Shown here: in pieces, positions 1 through 7,968 of the stretch
How the letters are laid out: every line of letters starts with the position of its first letter
Numbering within the stretch: position 1 is the stretch's first letter
Source: SIG710 sp045648605
GTDB taxonomy: Bacteria > Bacillota > Clostridia > Oscillospirales > CAG-272
NCBI GenBank assembly: GCA_045648605.1
Contig: JAZROG010000040.1
Coordinates: 1-28,655 of the forward strand
DNA: 28,655 bases
Direction: 5' to 3'
Notes under the pieces: model-generated
Told to the model about the DNA's origin: nothing
Database searches by the model: none
Seen by the model: the letters and a program-made list of their open reading frames with translations, nothing else
Made by a program: the position numbers and the translations under genes

Positions 1-1
1 G

Positions 2-250
2 AAATAGAAATTTAGCGAACAGTTTGTCCGTAAAAATCGTTTGTAGATCCCTCGACAAGCTCGGGATGACTATTGGTAGTTGTTTGTTTCTCTTTCTACG
101 GGAAGTAAGTACAAATTACACGTAAAAAAGTGGAGAAACGCTCCTACGGGTCATCCTGAGCGCATGGCGCGGAGTCGAAGGATCTATGAGCGATAAAGGA
201 TGATTTTACCACAGCATTCCTTTTTTAAACGCACCGATAAATCCCTGTTT
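2..250. repeat. Composite inverted-repeat element, copy 1
   Basis: Seen in the sequence: the left end AAATAGAAATTTAGCG (2-17) and right end CGATAAATCCCTGTTT (235-250) are imperfect inverted repeats of each other. Inside is a second inverted repeat, from GTAGATCC near 43 to GATGAC at 70, answered by GTCATCC at 150 through GGATCTATGA near 189. The same termini occur at 13642-13807, 21806-21946 and 24799-25063. The right end stops 8 bases before the clpC stop codon. It encodes no protein and looks like a non-autonomous dispersed (MITE- or REP-like) element. No target duplication was seen, and the left edge may continue outside the window. Confidence 0.8.
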
Positions 251-258
251 GAAAAATG

Positions 259-2724
259 TCAGTTCTTTTTAAATTCTACTTTGCCGTCGTTCGCAGTTGC
301 GGTGATTTTGTCTCCTACCTTTATTCTGCCCTCCAGCATCTCGGTGGAGAAGGTGTCCTCGATCATACGAACGATAGCGCGGCGCAAGGGTCTTGCTCCG
401 TAAACGGGATCGAATCCCTCCTTTGCAACAAGCTCTCCTATGCTATCATCAAATTCGATCTCGATTCCCATATTCTTTATGCGAAGCGCGACCTCATCTA
501 GCATAAGCGCGGCGATGGAGCAGATATTTGCGTGAGAAAGCTTGCTGAAAATAATGATATCGTCAACTCGGTTAAGAAATTCGGGGCGGAATGTGGCTTT
601 GAGTGCATTCATTATTCGCTCATCCTGCTGATTTTTCTCGTGCTCACCTGCGTCACTTGTCACAAAACCAAGCTGTGCTCTGGCTTTTTCTTCACCCGAA
701 GCACCCGCATTTGATGTCATGATGATAATGGTGTTCTTAAAATCAACTCTTCTTCCCTGTGAGTCGGTCAAAATTCCGTCCTCAAGCACCTGAAGCATAA
801 TATTGAAAACATCGGGATGAGCCTTTTCGATCTCGTCAAAAAGAACCACCGAATATGGCTTGCGGCGAATCTTTTCGGTGAGCTGTCCGCCCTCCTCAAA
901 TCCAACATAACCCGGAGGTGAGCCGATAAGCTTTGAAACGCTGTGCTTTTCCATATATTCCGACATATCAAGGCGCACCATTGCACCGGGATCACCGAAC
1001 ATAACATCCGCAAGCGCCTTTGTAAGCTCTGTTTTACCCACACCTGTAGGACCGATGAAGATAAATGAGCCAATGGGGCGGTTGGGATTTTTCAGACCTA
1101 TTCTGCCTCGTCTTATTGCTTTTGAAATAGCCTCGATAGCTCTGTCCTGACCTATGACCCTGCTTTTAAGAATTTCTTCAAGCCTTATGAGCTTATCGCT
1201 TTCCTCCTCCATCAGTCGGCTGACGGGAATACCCGTCCACTGGGTAACGATGTCGGCAATATCGCTCTCGCGCACCGCATGACCGCTTGTATCATTGCTC
1301 TTTTGCCAATGGTCACGCATTTTTTCATATTCCTCGCGGAGATTTTTTTCTTCATCGCGAAGCCTTGCCGCTCTTTCAAAATCCTGTGCGCTGATCGCCT
1401 CCTCCTTTTCTTTTGTCAAGGATTTCAGCTTTTCCTCAAGGTCTTTAAGATCGGGAGGCGAGGTGAAGGTGCTTATTCTTATCCTCGATGCCGCCTCGTC
1501 AATAAGGTCTATCGCTTTGTCGGGAAGAAAACGGTCGGGGATATATCGCTTTGAAAGGGAGACAGCCGCCTCGATTGCTTCATCTGTTATCTTAAGCTTG
1601 TGGTGAGCCTCGTATTTGTCGCGCAGACCCTTTAAGATCAGCACAGATTCTTCGGGAGTTGGCTCATTTACCATAACCGACTGAAATCTTCTCTCAAGTG
1701 CAGCATCCTTTTCGATGTGTGCTCTGTATTCCGAGATCGTGGTTGCACCGACCACCTGCATCTCACCTCTTGCAAGGGCAGGCTTGATGATGTTTGCGGC
1801 GTCCACCGCACCCTCTGCCGCACCTGCGCCGATTATGGTGTGTATCTCGTCGATAAAGAGTATGATCGAAGGATTTTTCGAGACCTCGCCCATAACTCCC
1901 TTGAGTCTTTCCTCAAATTCTCCGCGGTATTTTGCCCCCGCTATCATAGAAGGGATATCAAGAGAAACGATGGTCTTGCCCTTTAGCGTTTCGGGGACGT
2001 TTCCTTCAACTATCCTTTGGGCAAGCCCCTCAACAACTGCGGTCTTTCCAACGCCCGGCTCACCGATAAGGCATGGGTTATTCTTTGTTCTTCTCGAGAG
2101 TATCTGTATCACTCGCTCTGTTTCCTTGTCTCTTCCGATGATGGGGTCGATCTTGCCTTCCTTTGCAAATGCGGTAAGATCTCTGCCATAGCTTGAAAGA
2201 GTTGGAGCGCCGCTAATCTGTGATTTTTGAGGATCCTTGGGATTTTTTCTGTCTCTCTGGGCAGAATCGGATTCGCCATAGGCAGCATGGGGATTCATTT
2301 CTCCGAGAAAATCGATTATACTGTTTTTCAGCTCCTCTATACCTGCCCCAAGACCTATAAGGATCTTCACGGCAACGCAGTCACGCTCGCCGAGAACACC
2401 AAGAAGCAGATGCTCCGTGCCGATATAGCCCTGACCGCGGCGCATGGATTCGTAAGCCGATGCCTCGATGATTCTCTTTGTTCTTGGGGTCATGTCAACA
2501 GAGCCGACAGGGCCGCTTCCCGTGCCCGTCATCTCGATTATGGCTTTTTTAATATCATCACTTGTAACACCGAATTTTGCCAGCAGATTTGAGGACGCGC
2601 TGTCCTTTTCTTCGCTAAGGGCAAAAAGAAGATGCTCCGAGCCTATATATGTGTGTCCAAGCTCTCTTGCAAGAGAAAGAGAGCGATTAAGTGAATTTTG
2701 TGCTTTTTGTGTAAAACGGTTCAA
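259..2724 (-). CDS. clpC: ClpC, Hsp100 AAA+ unfoldase of the ClpCP protease
   Basis: ClpC unfolds proteins and feeds them to the ClpP peptidase in the cytoplasm; in Bacillota it degrades proteins tagged with phospho-arginine by McsB. The 821 residues show two N-terminal Clp repeats (about 1-145), a first AAA+ domain with Walker A GEPGVGKT (221-228) and Walker B LFIDEIH (289-295), a UVR/middle region (about 426-465), and a second AAA+ domain with Walker A GPTGVGKT (558-565) and Walker B VVLFDEIEKAH (626-636). The tripeptide LGF (685-687) is at the expected ClpP-docking loop. The start is a TTG preceded by GGAAGG; no ATG fits. It is the last gene of the ctsR operon, 21 bases after mcsB. Length and motifs are normal for the family, so the call is firm. 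Confidence 0.97.
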   Translation of the reverse strand: MNRFTQKAQNSLNRSLSLARELGHTYIGSEHLLFALSEEKDSASSNLLAKFGVTSDDIKKAIIEMTGTGSGPVGSVDMTPRTKRIIEASAYESMRRGQGYIGTEHLLLGVLGERDCVAVKILIGLGAGIEELKNSIIDFLGEMNPHAAYGESDSAQRDRKNPKDPQKSQISGAPTLSSYGRDLTAFAKEGKIDPIIGRDKETERVIQILSRRTKNNPCLIGEPGVGKTAVVEGLAQRIVEGNVPETLKGKTIVSLDIPSMIAGAKYRGEFEERLKGVMGEVSKNPSIILFIDEIHTIIGAGAAEGAVDAANIIKPALARGEMQVVGATTISEYRAHIEKDAALERRFQSVMVNEPTPEESVLILKGLRDKYEAHHKLKITDEAIEAAVSLSKRYIPDRFLPDKAIDLIDEAASRIRISTFTSPPDLKDLEEKLKSLTKEKEEAISAQDFERAARLRDEEKNLREEYEKMRDHWQKSNDTSGHAVRESDIADIVTQWTGIPVSRLMEEESDKLIRLEEILKSRVIGQDRAIEAISKAIRRGRIGLKNPNRPIGSFIFIGPTGVGKTELTKALADVMFGDPGAMVRLDMSEYMEKHSVSKLIGSPPGYVGFEEGGQLTEKIRRKPYSVVLFDEIEKAHPDVFNIMLQVLEDGILTDSQGRRVDFKNTIIIMTSNAGASGEEKARAQLGFVTSDAGEHEKNQQDERIMNALKATFRPEFLNRVDDIIIFSKLSHANICSIAALMLDEVALRIKNMGIEIEFDDSIGELVAKEGFDPVYGARPLRRAIVRMIEDTFSTEMLEGRIKVGDKITATANDGKVEFKKN

Positions 2725-2745
2725 ATAAATTACCTTCCTTCCGAT

Positions 2746-3756
2746 TTATTTTCCGAGTGCTTCGCGGCAAAGCCTTGCTCTTGCTCTGTCTCTTTCGGAA
2801 TTTGTTTTTGGCGCTTCCTTTTCCGAGAGAGTAAGAGTTGCGGGCATTGCTTCGATAAAGAGCTTGCCGAGAGTTATATAACTGATATCTGTAATGATTC
2901 CGAGGGCGATGCCGAGACGGATATTTGAAAAATGCTCGATAAATTCTGCCGAGGAGAGCATATGAGCGTATTTCAGAATACCCTCGCTGCGAAGTGCAGT
3001 GTCGCGCAGTCTTTCAAGATTTTCGCCTCTTATTGACGAACGGAGATTTCTTTCCTGCTCGTTTATCTGTGCGATCACATCTCCCAGCTTTCTCAGAGTG
3101 TCCTCCTCTGTTATGCCGAGAGTTATCTGATTTGATATCTGATAGATCCCGCCCTTGCCCGAGGAGCCTTCACCGAAAAGACCGCGCATTGTAAGACCGA
3201 TCTTTGATAACTGTGAAGCGATCGTGGAGATCCTGCTTGCCATTGTAAGAGCAGGGAGAAACATCATCACGGATGCGCGCATTCCCGTACCAAGATTTGT
3301 GGGGCAATGGGTAAGATAACCGAGCTCTTCGTCATAAGCGATATCAAGGGTTGCATCGAGTATGTCGTCATATTTTGTGGCTATATCATATGCTTCTGTA
3401 AGAGCAAGACCGGGAAGGATCGTCTGGAGTCTTATGTGATCCTCCTCGCAGATCATCACCGAAGCGCTTGTGCTTTCGTTTATGAGAAGTGCATGGGGGG
3501 ATTTCTTTAAGGCAAATTCGCGGCTGATGTAATGCTTTTCAACAAGCGATGCCGCCTCGGTATTTGTACCTTCAAGAAAATCGTGTCTTGTAAAGCCCTG
3601 TCCGCAGAGCGAGGAATCTACCTTTTGGATAATTTCCTTTGCTGCGTCCTGTGAAAGCTTTCCCTCAAAGGGATAGCCGCAAAGGTTTCTTGCAAAGCGT
3701 ATGCGGGAGCTTAAAACCGTATCAAATTCGTTTCCTATTTCGTTGTACCAAGCCAT
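2746..3756 (-). CDS. mcsB: McsB protein-arginine kinase
   Basis: McsB phosphorylates arginines on proteins, marking them for ClpCP, and inactivates CtsR under stress. The 336-residue protein is of the ATP:guanido phosphotransferase fold: it has the SSRIRFARN motif (18-25 region) and the catalytic-cysteine signature CPTNLGTG with Cys151. The C-terminal RDRARA (322-327) fits the RDxxRA phospho-arginine-binding motif of McsB, which separates it from creatine and arginine kinases. The ATG at 3756 is chosen because GGAG lies 7 bases upstream; a longer reading from 3786 would overlap mcsA and has no ribosome site. It lies 12 bases after mcsA and is probably co-translated. Confidence 0.95.
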   Translation of the reverse strand: MAWYNEIGNEFDTVLSSRIRFARNLCGYPFEGKLSQDAAKEIIQKVDSSLCGQGFTRHDFLEGTNTEAASLVEKHYISREFALKKSPHALLINESTSASVMICEEDHIRLQTILPGLALTEAYDIATKYDDILDATLDIAYDEELGYLTHCPTNLGTGMRASVMMFLPALTMASRISTIASQLSKIGLTMRGLFGEGSSGKGGIYQISNQITLGITEEDTLRKLGDVIAQINEQERNLRSSIRGENLERLRDTALRSEGILKYAHMLSSAEFIEHFSNIRLGIALGIITDISYITLGKLFIEAMPATLTLSEKEAPKTNSERDRARARLCREALGK

Positions 3757-3769
3757 TTTGTCACTCCTC

Positions 3770-4297
3770 TCACATATTTGCTTCAATGTCTTTTATCTTG
3801 TCGCGCAGAATTGCCGCTTCTTCAAAATTTTCATCCGAGATTGCGGCTTTAAGCTCTTTTTTGAGAGCCTTCAGTTCATTTTCCTTCTTGTTTTTAGCCT
3901 TTGCCCTAGCGGGTGCTCTGCCCATATGCTTTGCATTGCCGTGTATGCTTCTTATGCTTGGAGCAAGCTCGGCTGCAAAGGTGCTGTAGCACTGACTGCA
4001 TCCCGCCTTGCCAACTCTGCGAAATTCCGCAAAGGTATATCCGCATCCGGGACAGCTTTTTGCCCCTGCGCTCTTTGGGAGCATTTCTGCCCCTGAGAAT
4101 AAACCTCCAAAGATGTCATTATGGAAAGAGGAGGGGATAAATGCAGAATCAAAAAGTGAATTACCCATTTGAAGCTCGCCGCTCTTTTTCATTTCCTCGG
4201 CGCAATCACTGCAGAGAGCCAAGCTGCGCTTTTTTCCGTTGATGTTTTCCTCAAAAAAGAAGGAAGCATTATTTTTTTTGCATTTTTCACACAACAT
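3770..4297 (-). CDS. mcsA: McsA, zinc-binding activator of McsB
   Basis: McsA is the activator of the McsB kinase and a modulator of CtsR. The 175-residue protein has four CxxC pairs: CEKC near residue 3, CSDC near 29, CPGC and CSQC in the middle, as expected for two zinc sites. A charged linker rich in Lys and Arg follows, then a UVR domain (about 130-175, with EENFEEAAILRDKI-like sequence) related to the UVR segment in ClpC. It begins with ATG 29 bases after the ctsR stop, with AGGATGG upstream. It is the second gene of the operon. Length and architecture match the family. Confidence 0.93.
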   Translation of the reverse strand: MLCEKCKKNNASFFFEENINGKKRSLALCSDCAEEMKKSGELQMGNSLFDSAFIPSSFHNDIFGGLFSGAEMLPKSAGAKSCPGCGYTFAEFRRVGKAGCSQCYSTFAAELAPSIRSIHGNAKHMGRAPARAKAKNKKENELKALKKELKAAISDENFEEAAILRDKIKDIEANM

Positions 4298-4326
4298 TTT
4301 TATACCATCCTAACCTTATGTTTATT

Positions 4327-4776
4327 TTAGCCCATTATTGATAAGATTATATGCCTGAATATATCGGCTCTTATTCTTCCTCTCACCTGAATCGGTATTT
4401 CCGAGAGTGCCGCATTTGAGAGGGAAGCGCATATCATGGAATATTCGCGCTCGGTTATAAGTGAATTGCCCAGAAGATTCTGAAGATATGCAACAGCTTC
4501 TTTTTCGTCGATATCGTCACCTATCGCATAGAAAAAATGCATAAGATATTCGCTTCCGTGCATCTGCTTGCGTACTATCCTGATGCAACCGCCGCCGCCT
4601 CTGCGGCTTTCGATTATATATCCTCGCTCCGGGGTGAAGCGTGAGGTTATTACATAGCTTATCTGGCTTGGGACGCATCCGAGTCTTGTTGCCATTTCGT
4701 TTCTTTTAAGCTCAAGAGAGCCGCCGCCCTCGTCAAGCATTTCCTCTATAAGCTTTGCAATACTATCTGCCAACAT
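4327..4776 (-). CDS. ctsR: CtsR, class III heat-shock repressor
   Basis: CtsR is the winged-helix dimeric repressor of clp genes in low-GC Gram-positive bacteria. The 149-residue protein begins MLADSIAKLIEEML and contains the recognition helix region with CVPSQISYVITSRFT, followed by the wing ESRRGGGGCIRI (glycine-rich wing, the thermosensing element in B. subtilis CtsR). The C-terminal half is the dimer/McsB-interaction domain. The ATG at 4776 is preferred over an upstream in-frame start at 4842, because CtsR homologues begin at this Met and the operator at 4796-4812 would otherwise be inside the gene. It leads the mcsA-mcsB-clpC operon and very likely represses it through the sites upstream. 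Confidence 0.95.
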   Translation of the reverse strand: MLADSIAKLIEEMLDEGGGSLELKRNEMATRLGCVPSQISYVITSRFTPERGYIIESRRGGGGCIRIVRKQMHGSEYLMHFFYAIGDDIDEKEAVAYLQNLLGNSLITEREYSMICASLSNAALSEIPIQVRGRIRADIFRHIILSIMG

Positions 4777-4795
4777 TTGTAAGCACCATCCTTTT

Positions 4796-4812
4796 TTTGA
4801 CCTTCTTTGACT
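4796..4812 (-). promoter_or_regulatory. CtsR operator 1 (proximal)
   Basis: On the minus strand this reads AGTCAAA-GAA-GGTCAAA, the direct heptamer repeat with 3-base spacer that defines CtsR boxes (consensus A/GGTCAAA-nAn-A/GGTCAAA). It lies just upstream of the ctsR ribosome site and downstream of the -10 box, so it should cover the transcription start region. Autorepression is inferred from the family. Confidence 0.9.
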
Positions 4813-4818
4813 TTTGTG

Positions 4819-4824
4819 ATTATA
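4819..4824 (-). promoter_or_regulatory. -10 box of the ctsR operon
   Basis: The minus strand reads TATAAT here, lying between the two CtsR operators. No strong -35 hexamer is found at exactly 17 bases; the overlapping operator sequence supplies only weak matches. Confidence 0.6.
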
Positions 4825-4836
4825 GTATAACTCGAA

Positions 4837-4853
4837 AGTCAAAGAAAGTCAAA
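4837..4853 (+). promoter_or_regulatory. CtsR operator 2 (distal, inverted relative to operator 1)
   Basis: The plus strand reads AGTCAAA-GAA-AGTCAAA, a second CtsR-type repeat, with a third overlapping AGTCAAA at 4853-4859. It is in the opposite orientation to operator 1 and covers the expected -35 region, so the -10 is bracketed by two operators. Confidence 0.8.
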
Positions 4854-4898
4854 GTCAAAAAAAGACAAAGAGAGATGCTTGGCGGCGATTTCGGGCAT

Positions 4899-5228
4899 TT
4901 ATTTTGATTTATCCTGCTGTTTTCTCGTTTTTTCATTATTTTTGACTTTTGTCAGCGGCATGTTCCAAACAGTAAGATAACCGCTTCTTATCGGGACATT
5001 CTTGCAAAGGAGAGAAATAAAACCTTCGCATTCCGCACGGATGTCAACATTATGCCGAGCTCCCTTTTTTGAGGATATAAAGACCGTTATTACATCTGTA
5101 AATCCGTCTTTTTTAGGTGAGATGGGTGTTGCTTTATCATTTATGTATATTCGCGCATCGTCAAGCGGCAGTCCGCATCCGTTTAATGTGACTCTGACGG
5201 TAAGCTTTCCCGAAAAGTGCTCTTTCAC
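4899..5228 (-). CDS. Small protein with a possible carboxypeptidase-regulatory-like (Ig-fold) domain
   Basis: I do not recognise a function. The 109-residue product has a beta-rich pattern (LTVRVTLNGCGLPLDDARIYI near the start, then alternating hydrophobic strands, then a KNVPIRSGYLTVWNMPL segment) that resembles the single Ig-like/carboxypeptidase-regulatory domains found in some clostridial cell-envelope or spore-associated proteins. The C-terminal 20 residues are highly charged with many Lys. There is no signal peptide. It starts with GTG, which has GGGAGG 8 bases upstream. It is transcribed divergently from tRNA-Leu and is 122 bases upstream of the ctsR start, separated from it by the CtsR operators. 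Confidence 0.65.
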   Translation of the reverse strand: MKEHFSGKLTVRVTLNGCGLPLDDARIYINDKATPISPKKDGFTDVITVFISSKKGARHNVDIRAECEGFISLLCKNVPIRSGYLTVWNMPLTKVKNNEKTRKQQDKSK

Positions 5229-5302
5229 GTGCTTTTCCTCCCGATTTATAAGGTTATCTGTATATATTAATATGAGTTTTCAAGATATTTTGTGCTTACC
5301 TA

Positions 5303-5331
5303 TTGACTTTAGGGAGAAAAAGTGTTATAAT
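5303..5331 (+). promoter_or_regulatory. Promoter of tRNA-Leu
   Basis: TTGACT (5303-5308) and TATAAT (5326-5331) are separated by 17 bases. The -10 ends 9 bases before the mature tRNA 5' end, so the leader must be very short. Confidence 0.85.
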
Positions 5332-5340
5332 CTTACGTGC

Positions 5341-5427
5341 GCCGGTGTGATGGAATTGGCAGACGTGCCGGACTCAAAATCCGGTCCTGGCGACAGGGTG
5401 CGGGTTCGACCCCCGCCACCGGCACCA
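5341..5427 (+). tRNA. tRNA-Leu, anticodon CAA
   Basis: The 7-base acceptor stem GCCGGTG (5341-5347) pairs with CACCGGC (5417-5423), followed by the discriminator A and an encoded CCA (5425-5427). The anticodon stem GCCGGA/TCCGG carries the loop CTCAAAA, giving anticodon CAA (5375-5377) for UUG codons. A long variable arm (TCCTGGCGACAGGGTG region) is typical of class II tRNA-Leu, and the T arm has GGTTCGACCC. It stands alone with its own promoter and terminator. Confidence 0.97.
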
Positions 5428-5460
5428 GAAAAAAGCACTTGCATTGCAAGTGCTTTTTTC
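5428..5460 (+). terminator. Intrinsic terminator of tRNA-Leu
   Basis: A near-perfect hairpin with GCACTTGC and GCAAGTGC arms separated by ATT, flanked by A6 and T6, starts one base after the CCA end. Confidence 0.9.
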
Positions 5461-5464
5461 AATG

Positions 5465-5630
5465 ATATCCGTTCCCTTTTGTCACGGATGATATACCCTG
5501 CGGGTATGATATCTGCTTCGCAGATGATGTACGCTTCGCGTATGATGGGAACGGATATTATATCATATTTGCGCAGCAAATATATTATGCGGCTTATGCC
5601 GTATATCATATTGCCGCAAGGCGATGCATC
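5465..5630. repeat. Array of six short hairpins with outer inverted repeat
   Basis: Six adjacent stem-loops are visible at 5493-5507, 5511-5525, 5530-5542, 5565-5583, 5586-5605 and 5610-5625. Their stems are ATACCC/GGGTAT, ATCTGC/GCAGAT, TACGC/GCGTA, ATATTTGC/GCAAATAT, TATGCGGC/GCCGTATA and ATTGCC/GGCGAT. The links are mostly ATGAT-like. Sequence differs but pairing is kept. The first three are enclosed by a 12-bp perfect inverted repeat, ATATCCGTTCCC (5465-5476) and GGGAACGGATAT (5547-5558). There is no plausible coding sequence. Confidence 0.8.
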
Positions 5631-5694
5631 ATTGAAAAATATGATACAATTATAAATAAAGAAGGTGCTTTTGTGAAAAGAAGGCGAGGTTCAT

Positions 5695-6477
5695 ATGGAA
5701 AGAAAACAGATTTCAATAAATTTTGATGATATCCCCGAAATTTTTCATCCGTATCTCTCGGGGGCGGATATTTATGACAGCAGCTGTTCACGCGAGGCAA
5801 GGGTATATTATATTGACAAGGACAACGGATATTTTCTCAAATCCGCGCCCAAATGGTCAATGGAGCTTGAATCGGCGATGGGGCAGTTTTTTCATTCGAA
5901 GGGGCTTACAGCAAAAGTTGTGAGGTATATTTCTCTTGAAAAGGATTGGCTTTTAACCGAAAGGGTAAAGGGTGAGGACGGAACGTCAAGAATGTATCTT
6001 GATGAGCCCGAAAGGCTTTGCGACACCTTTGCTCTTGCGCTTCGCACTCTTCATGAGACGGATGGTGCCACTTGCCCAATTCAAAACAGAACTGCGGATT
6101 ACATTGCTTCTGCCGAGCGCGGATACCAAAAAGGCCTTTTTGACACGGGCATTTTCCCCTGTATAGAATTCAAAACAGCCGATACCGCATGGGAGTTTTT
6201 CAGCAAAAACGCAAAATACTTAAAGAATGACACACTCATCCACGGCGATTACTGCCTACCGAATATTATTTTTGATAATTGGCGCTTCAGCGGATTTATA
6301 GATCTTGGAAACGGCGGTATGGGAGATAGGCATATTGACCTTTTCTGGGGCGCGTGGACTCTTTTTTACAATCTGAAAACCGATAAATATACCGAAAGAT
6401 TTTTTGATGCCTACGGCAGTGATAAGGTGGAGAAGGATATCCTTAAGATTATATCGTCCGCAGAGGTGTTTGGATAA
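5695..6477 (+). CDS. APH(3')-like phosphotransferase family kinase
   Basis: The 260-residue protein belongs to the aminoglycoside/choline phosphotransferase superfamily of small-molecule kinases. The catalytic loop HGDYCLPN (183-190, with Asp185 as base and Asn190 as Mg ligand) and the metal-binding IDLG (202-205, Asp203) are intact; Lys49 in GYFLKS is a likely ATP-binding lysine. The HGDxxxxN...FIDLGxGGxGDRHIDL arrangement and the FFDAYG segment are closest to APH(3') enzymes. Whether it inactivates aminoglycosides or phosphorylates a cellular metabolite cannot be told from sequence. It is a single gene after the hairpin array, with GGCGAGG before the ATG. There are no mobile-element genes nearby, which argues against recent acquisition as a resistance gene. 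Confidence 0.8.
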   Translation: MERKQISINFDDIPEIFHPYLSGADIYDSSCSREARVYYIDKDNGYFLKSAPKWSMELESAMGQFFHSKGLTAKVVRYISLEKDWLLTERVKGEDGTSRMYLDEPERLCDTFALALRTLHETDGATCPIQNRTADYIASAERGYQKGLFDTGIFPCIEFKTADTAWEFFSKNAKYLKNDTLIHGDYCLPNIIFDNWRFSGFIDLGNGGMGDRHIDLFWGAWTLFYNLKTDKYTERFFDAYGSDKVEKDILKIISSAEVFG

Positions 6478-6512
6478 AAAGAAATTTGTTGAGCCAATGA
6501 CAAATTTCTTTC
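6478..6512 (+). terminator. Probable terminator hairpin after the APH-like gene
   Basis: AAAGAAATTTGT (6478-6489) and ACAAATTTCTTT (6500-6511) form a 12-bp inverted repeat directly after the stop codon. It is AT-rich and has no long T tract, so termination strength is uncertain. Confidence 0.5.
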
Positions 6513-6526
6513 TAAACAAAAAACAC

Positions 6527-6555
6527 TTGTAAAAATTTAAACTTAGTGGTATAAT
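6527..6555 (+). promoter_or_regulatory. Promoter of mgtE
   Basis: TTGTAA (6527-6532) and TATAAT (6550-6555) are 17 bases apart. The leader is about 35 bases long and leaves no space for an M-box riboswitch. Confidence 0.75.
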
Positions 6556-6594
6556 ATACTATGTATTTAGATATTGAAAAGGAGGTTTCGCCCA

Positions 6595-7953
6595 ATGGCA
6601 AAGCTTGATACACTATATACCCTTCTGGAAAACAAAAATTATACCGAATTTATGCGAGCCATAGACGAGACCGAGCCTATTGATATTGCCGAATTCATTG
6701 AATCTCTTCCCGAGGAAAAGCGGCTTTCGGTCTTCCGTATGTTCAAAAAGAATATTTCTGCTGATATTTTTGCAGAGCTTGACAGCGATGTGCAGGAGCA
6801 TATTATCTCAAAGGCAGGAGACGCTGAAATCTCCATTATGCTTGAGGAGCTTTATGTGGACGATGCTGTTGATATGCTGGAGGAGCTTCCCGCAAACATG
6901 GTAAAGCGTATTCTTCAGGTGGCAAAGCCCGAGACCCGCGCCCTTATCAATAAATTTTTAAGCTATCCGGAGGACAGTGCGGGAAGCGTTATGACAGCGG
7001 AATTTATTGATCTGAAAAAGAACATGACGGTCGGCGAGGCTATTGCCAATATTAGAAAAACAGGTATCGACAAGGAAACGGTCTATGCCGCCTACGTTAC
7101 CGACAGTGCTAGGATACTTGAAGGCACGATAAAGCTGGAGGAGCTGCTTTTTGCCTCCGACTCAACTCTTATCGGCGACGTTATGAACACAGATTTTGTC
7201 TTTGCAGGCACTCACGATGAAAAAGAGACCGTTGCAATACTCATTTCAAAATATGACCTTTTTGCCCTTCCCGTTGTTGACCGTGAGCAAAGACTTGTGG
7301 GAATCGTTACGGTCGATGACGCTATCGACGTTATCGAGGATGCGGCAACAGAGGACATCGAAATGATGGGTGCTATTACCCCTACCGACAAGCCGTATCT
7401 TAAAACAGGAGTTTTTGAGACCTTTAAGACCAGATTCCCTTGGCTTCTTTTGCTCATGATATCCGCAACCTTTACAGGGCAGATCATCGCGAGCTTTGAG
7501 GGGGCGCTTTCTGCCTTTCCTATTCTTATAGCATTCATTCCAATGCTGATGGGCACGGGAGGAAATTCCGGCGGTCAGTCCTCAGTCACCGTTATCCGCG
7601 GTCTTGCGCTTGACGAGATCAGAATGGGTGATATCTTGAAGGTGATCTGGAAGGAGCTTCGCATTTCCTTGCTCTGCGGTGTCATTCTTGCTGCCTGCAA
7701 TTATATTAAAATACTTCTTGTGGACAATCTCATTTTTGGAAATGAAGTTGATCTTATTTCCGCGCTTGTGGTTTCTCTTGCTCTGCTTGTAACTGTAGTG
7801 CTGGCAAAGATCATTGGTGCTTCGCTTCCGATACTCGCAAAGCGAATTGGATTTGATCCGGCAGTTATGGCAAGTCCTCTTATCACAACGATCGTTGATG
7901 CTCTTTCACTTATGATCTATTTTGCCTTTGCAAAATTGATGCTCGGAATATAA
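6595..7953 (+). CDS. mgtE: MgtE magnesium channel/transporter
   Basis: MgtE is a Mg2+-gated Mg2+ channel in the cytoplasmic membrane. The 452-residue protein has the superhelical N domain (about 1-130, with FIESLPEEKRLSVFRM), two CBS domains (about 131-255, including SVMTAEFI and DVMNTDFVF), a connecting helix, and a five-segment membrane domain from about residue 280. The pore-lining motif GTGGNSGGQSS is near residue 320. The start is the ATG at 6595, which follows AAAGGAGG (6578-6585); an upstream in-frame TTG at 6574 overlaps that ribosome site and is rejected. The size is typical of the family. It is a single-gene unit with a terminator downstream. Confidence 0.96.
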   Translation: MAKLDTLYTLLENKNYTEFMRAIDETEPIDIAEFIESLPEEKRLSVFRMFKKNISADIFAELDSDVQEHIISKAGDAEISIMLEELYVDDAVDMLEELPANMVKRILQVAKPETRALINKFLSYPEDSAGSVMTAEFIDLKKNMTVGEAIANIRKTGIDKETVYAAYVTDSARILEGTIKLEELLFASDSTLIGDVMNTDFVFAGTHDEKETVAILISKYDLFALPVVDREQRLVGIVTVDDAIDVIEDAATEDIEMMGAITPTDKPYLKTGVFETFKTRFPWLLLLMISATFTGQIIASFEGALSAFPILIAFIPMLMGTGGNSGGQSSVTVIRGLALDEIRMGDILKVIWKELRISLLCGVILAACNYIKILLVDNLIFGNEVDLISALVVSLALLVTVVLAKIIGASLPILAKRIGFDPAVMASPLITTIVDALSLMIYFAFAKLMLGI

Positions 7954-7968
7954 AAAATATTTTGACAA

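Noticed and set aside
5465..5630. CRISPR array
   Set aside because: The units are self-palindromes of 13-20 bases with differing sequence and 2-4 base links; there is no identical repeat of constant length and no spacer, and no cas gene is present.
5002..5655. 217-residue open frame on the plus strand
   Set aside because: It runs antisense through the 109-residue gene and then straight across tRNA-Leu, its terminator and the hairpin array; it has no ribosome site.
5695..6477. Recently acquired antibiotic-resistance gene
   Set aside because: No transposase, integron or change in base composition is visible, and the adjacent genes are core genes; the kinase family also has many non-resistance members.
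6527..6594. M-box (ykoK) magnesium riboswitch before mgtE
   Set aside because: The leader between the -10 and the start codon is only about 40 bases and lacks any M-box element.
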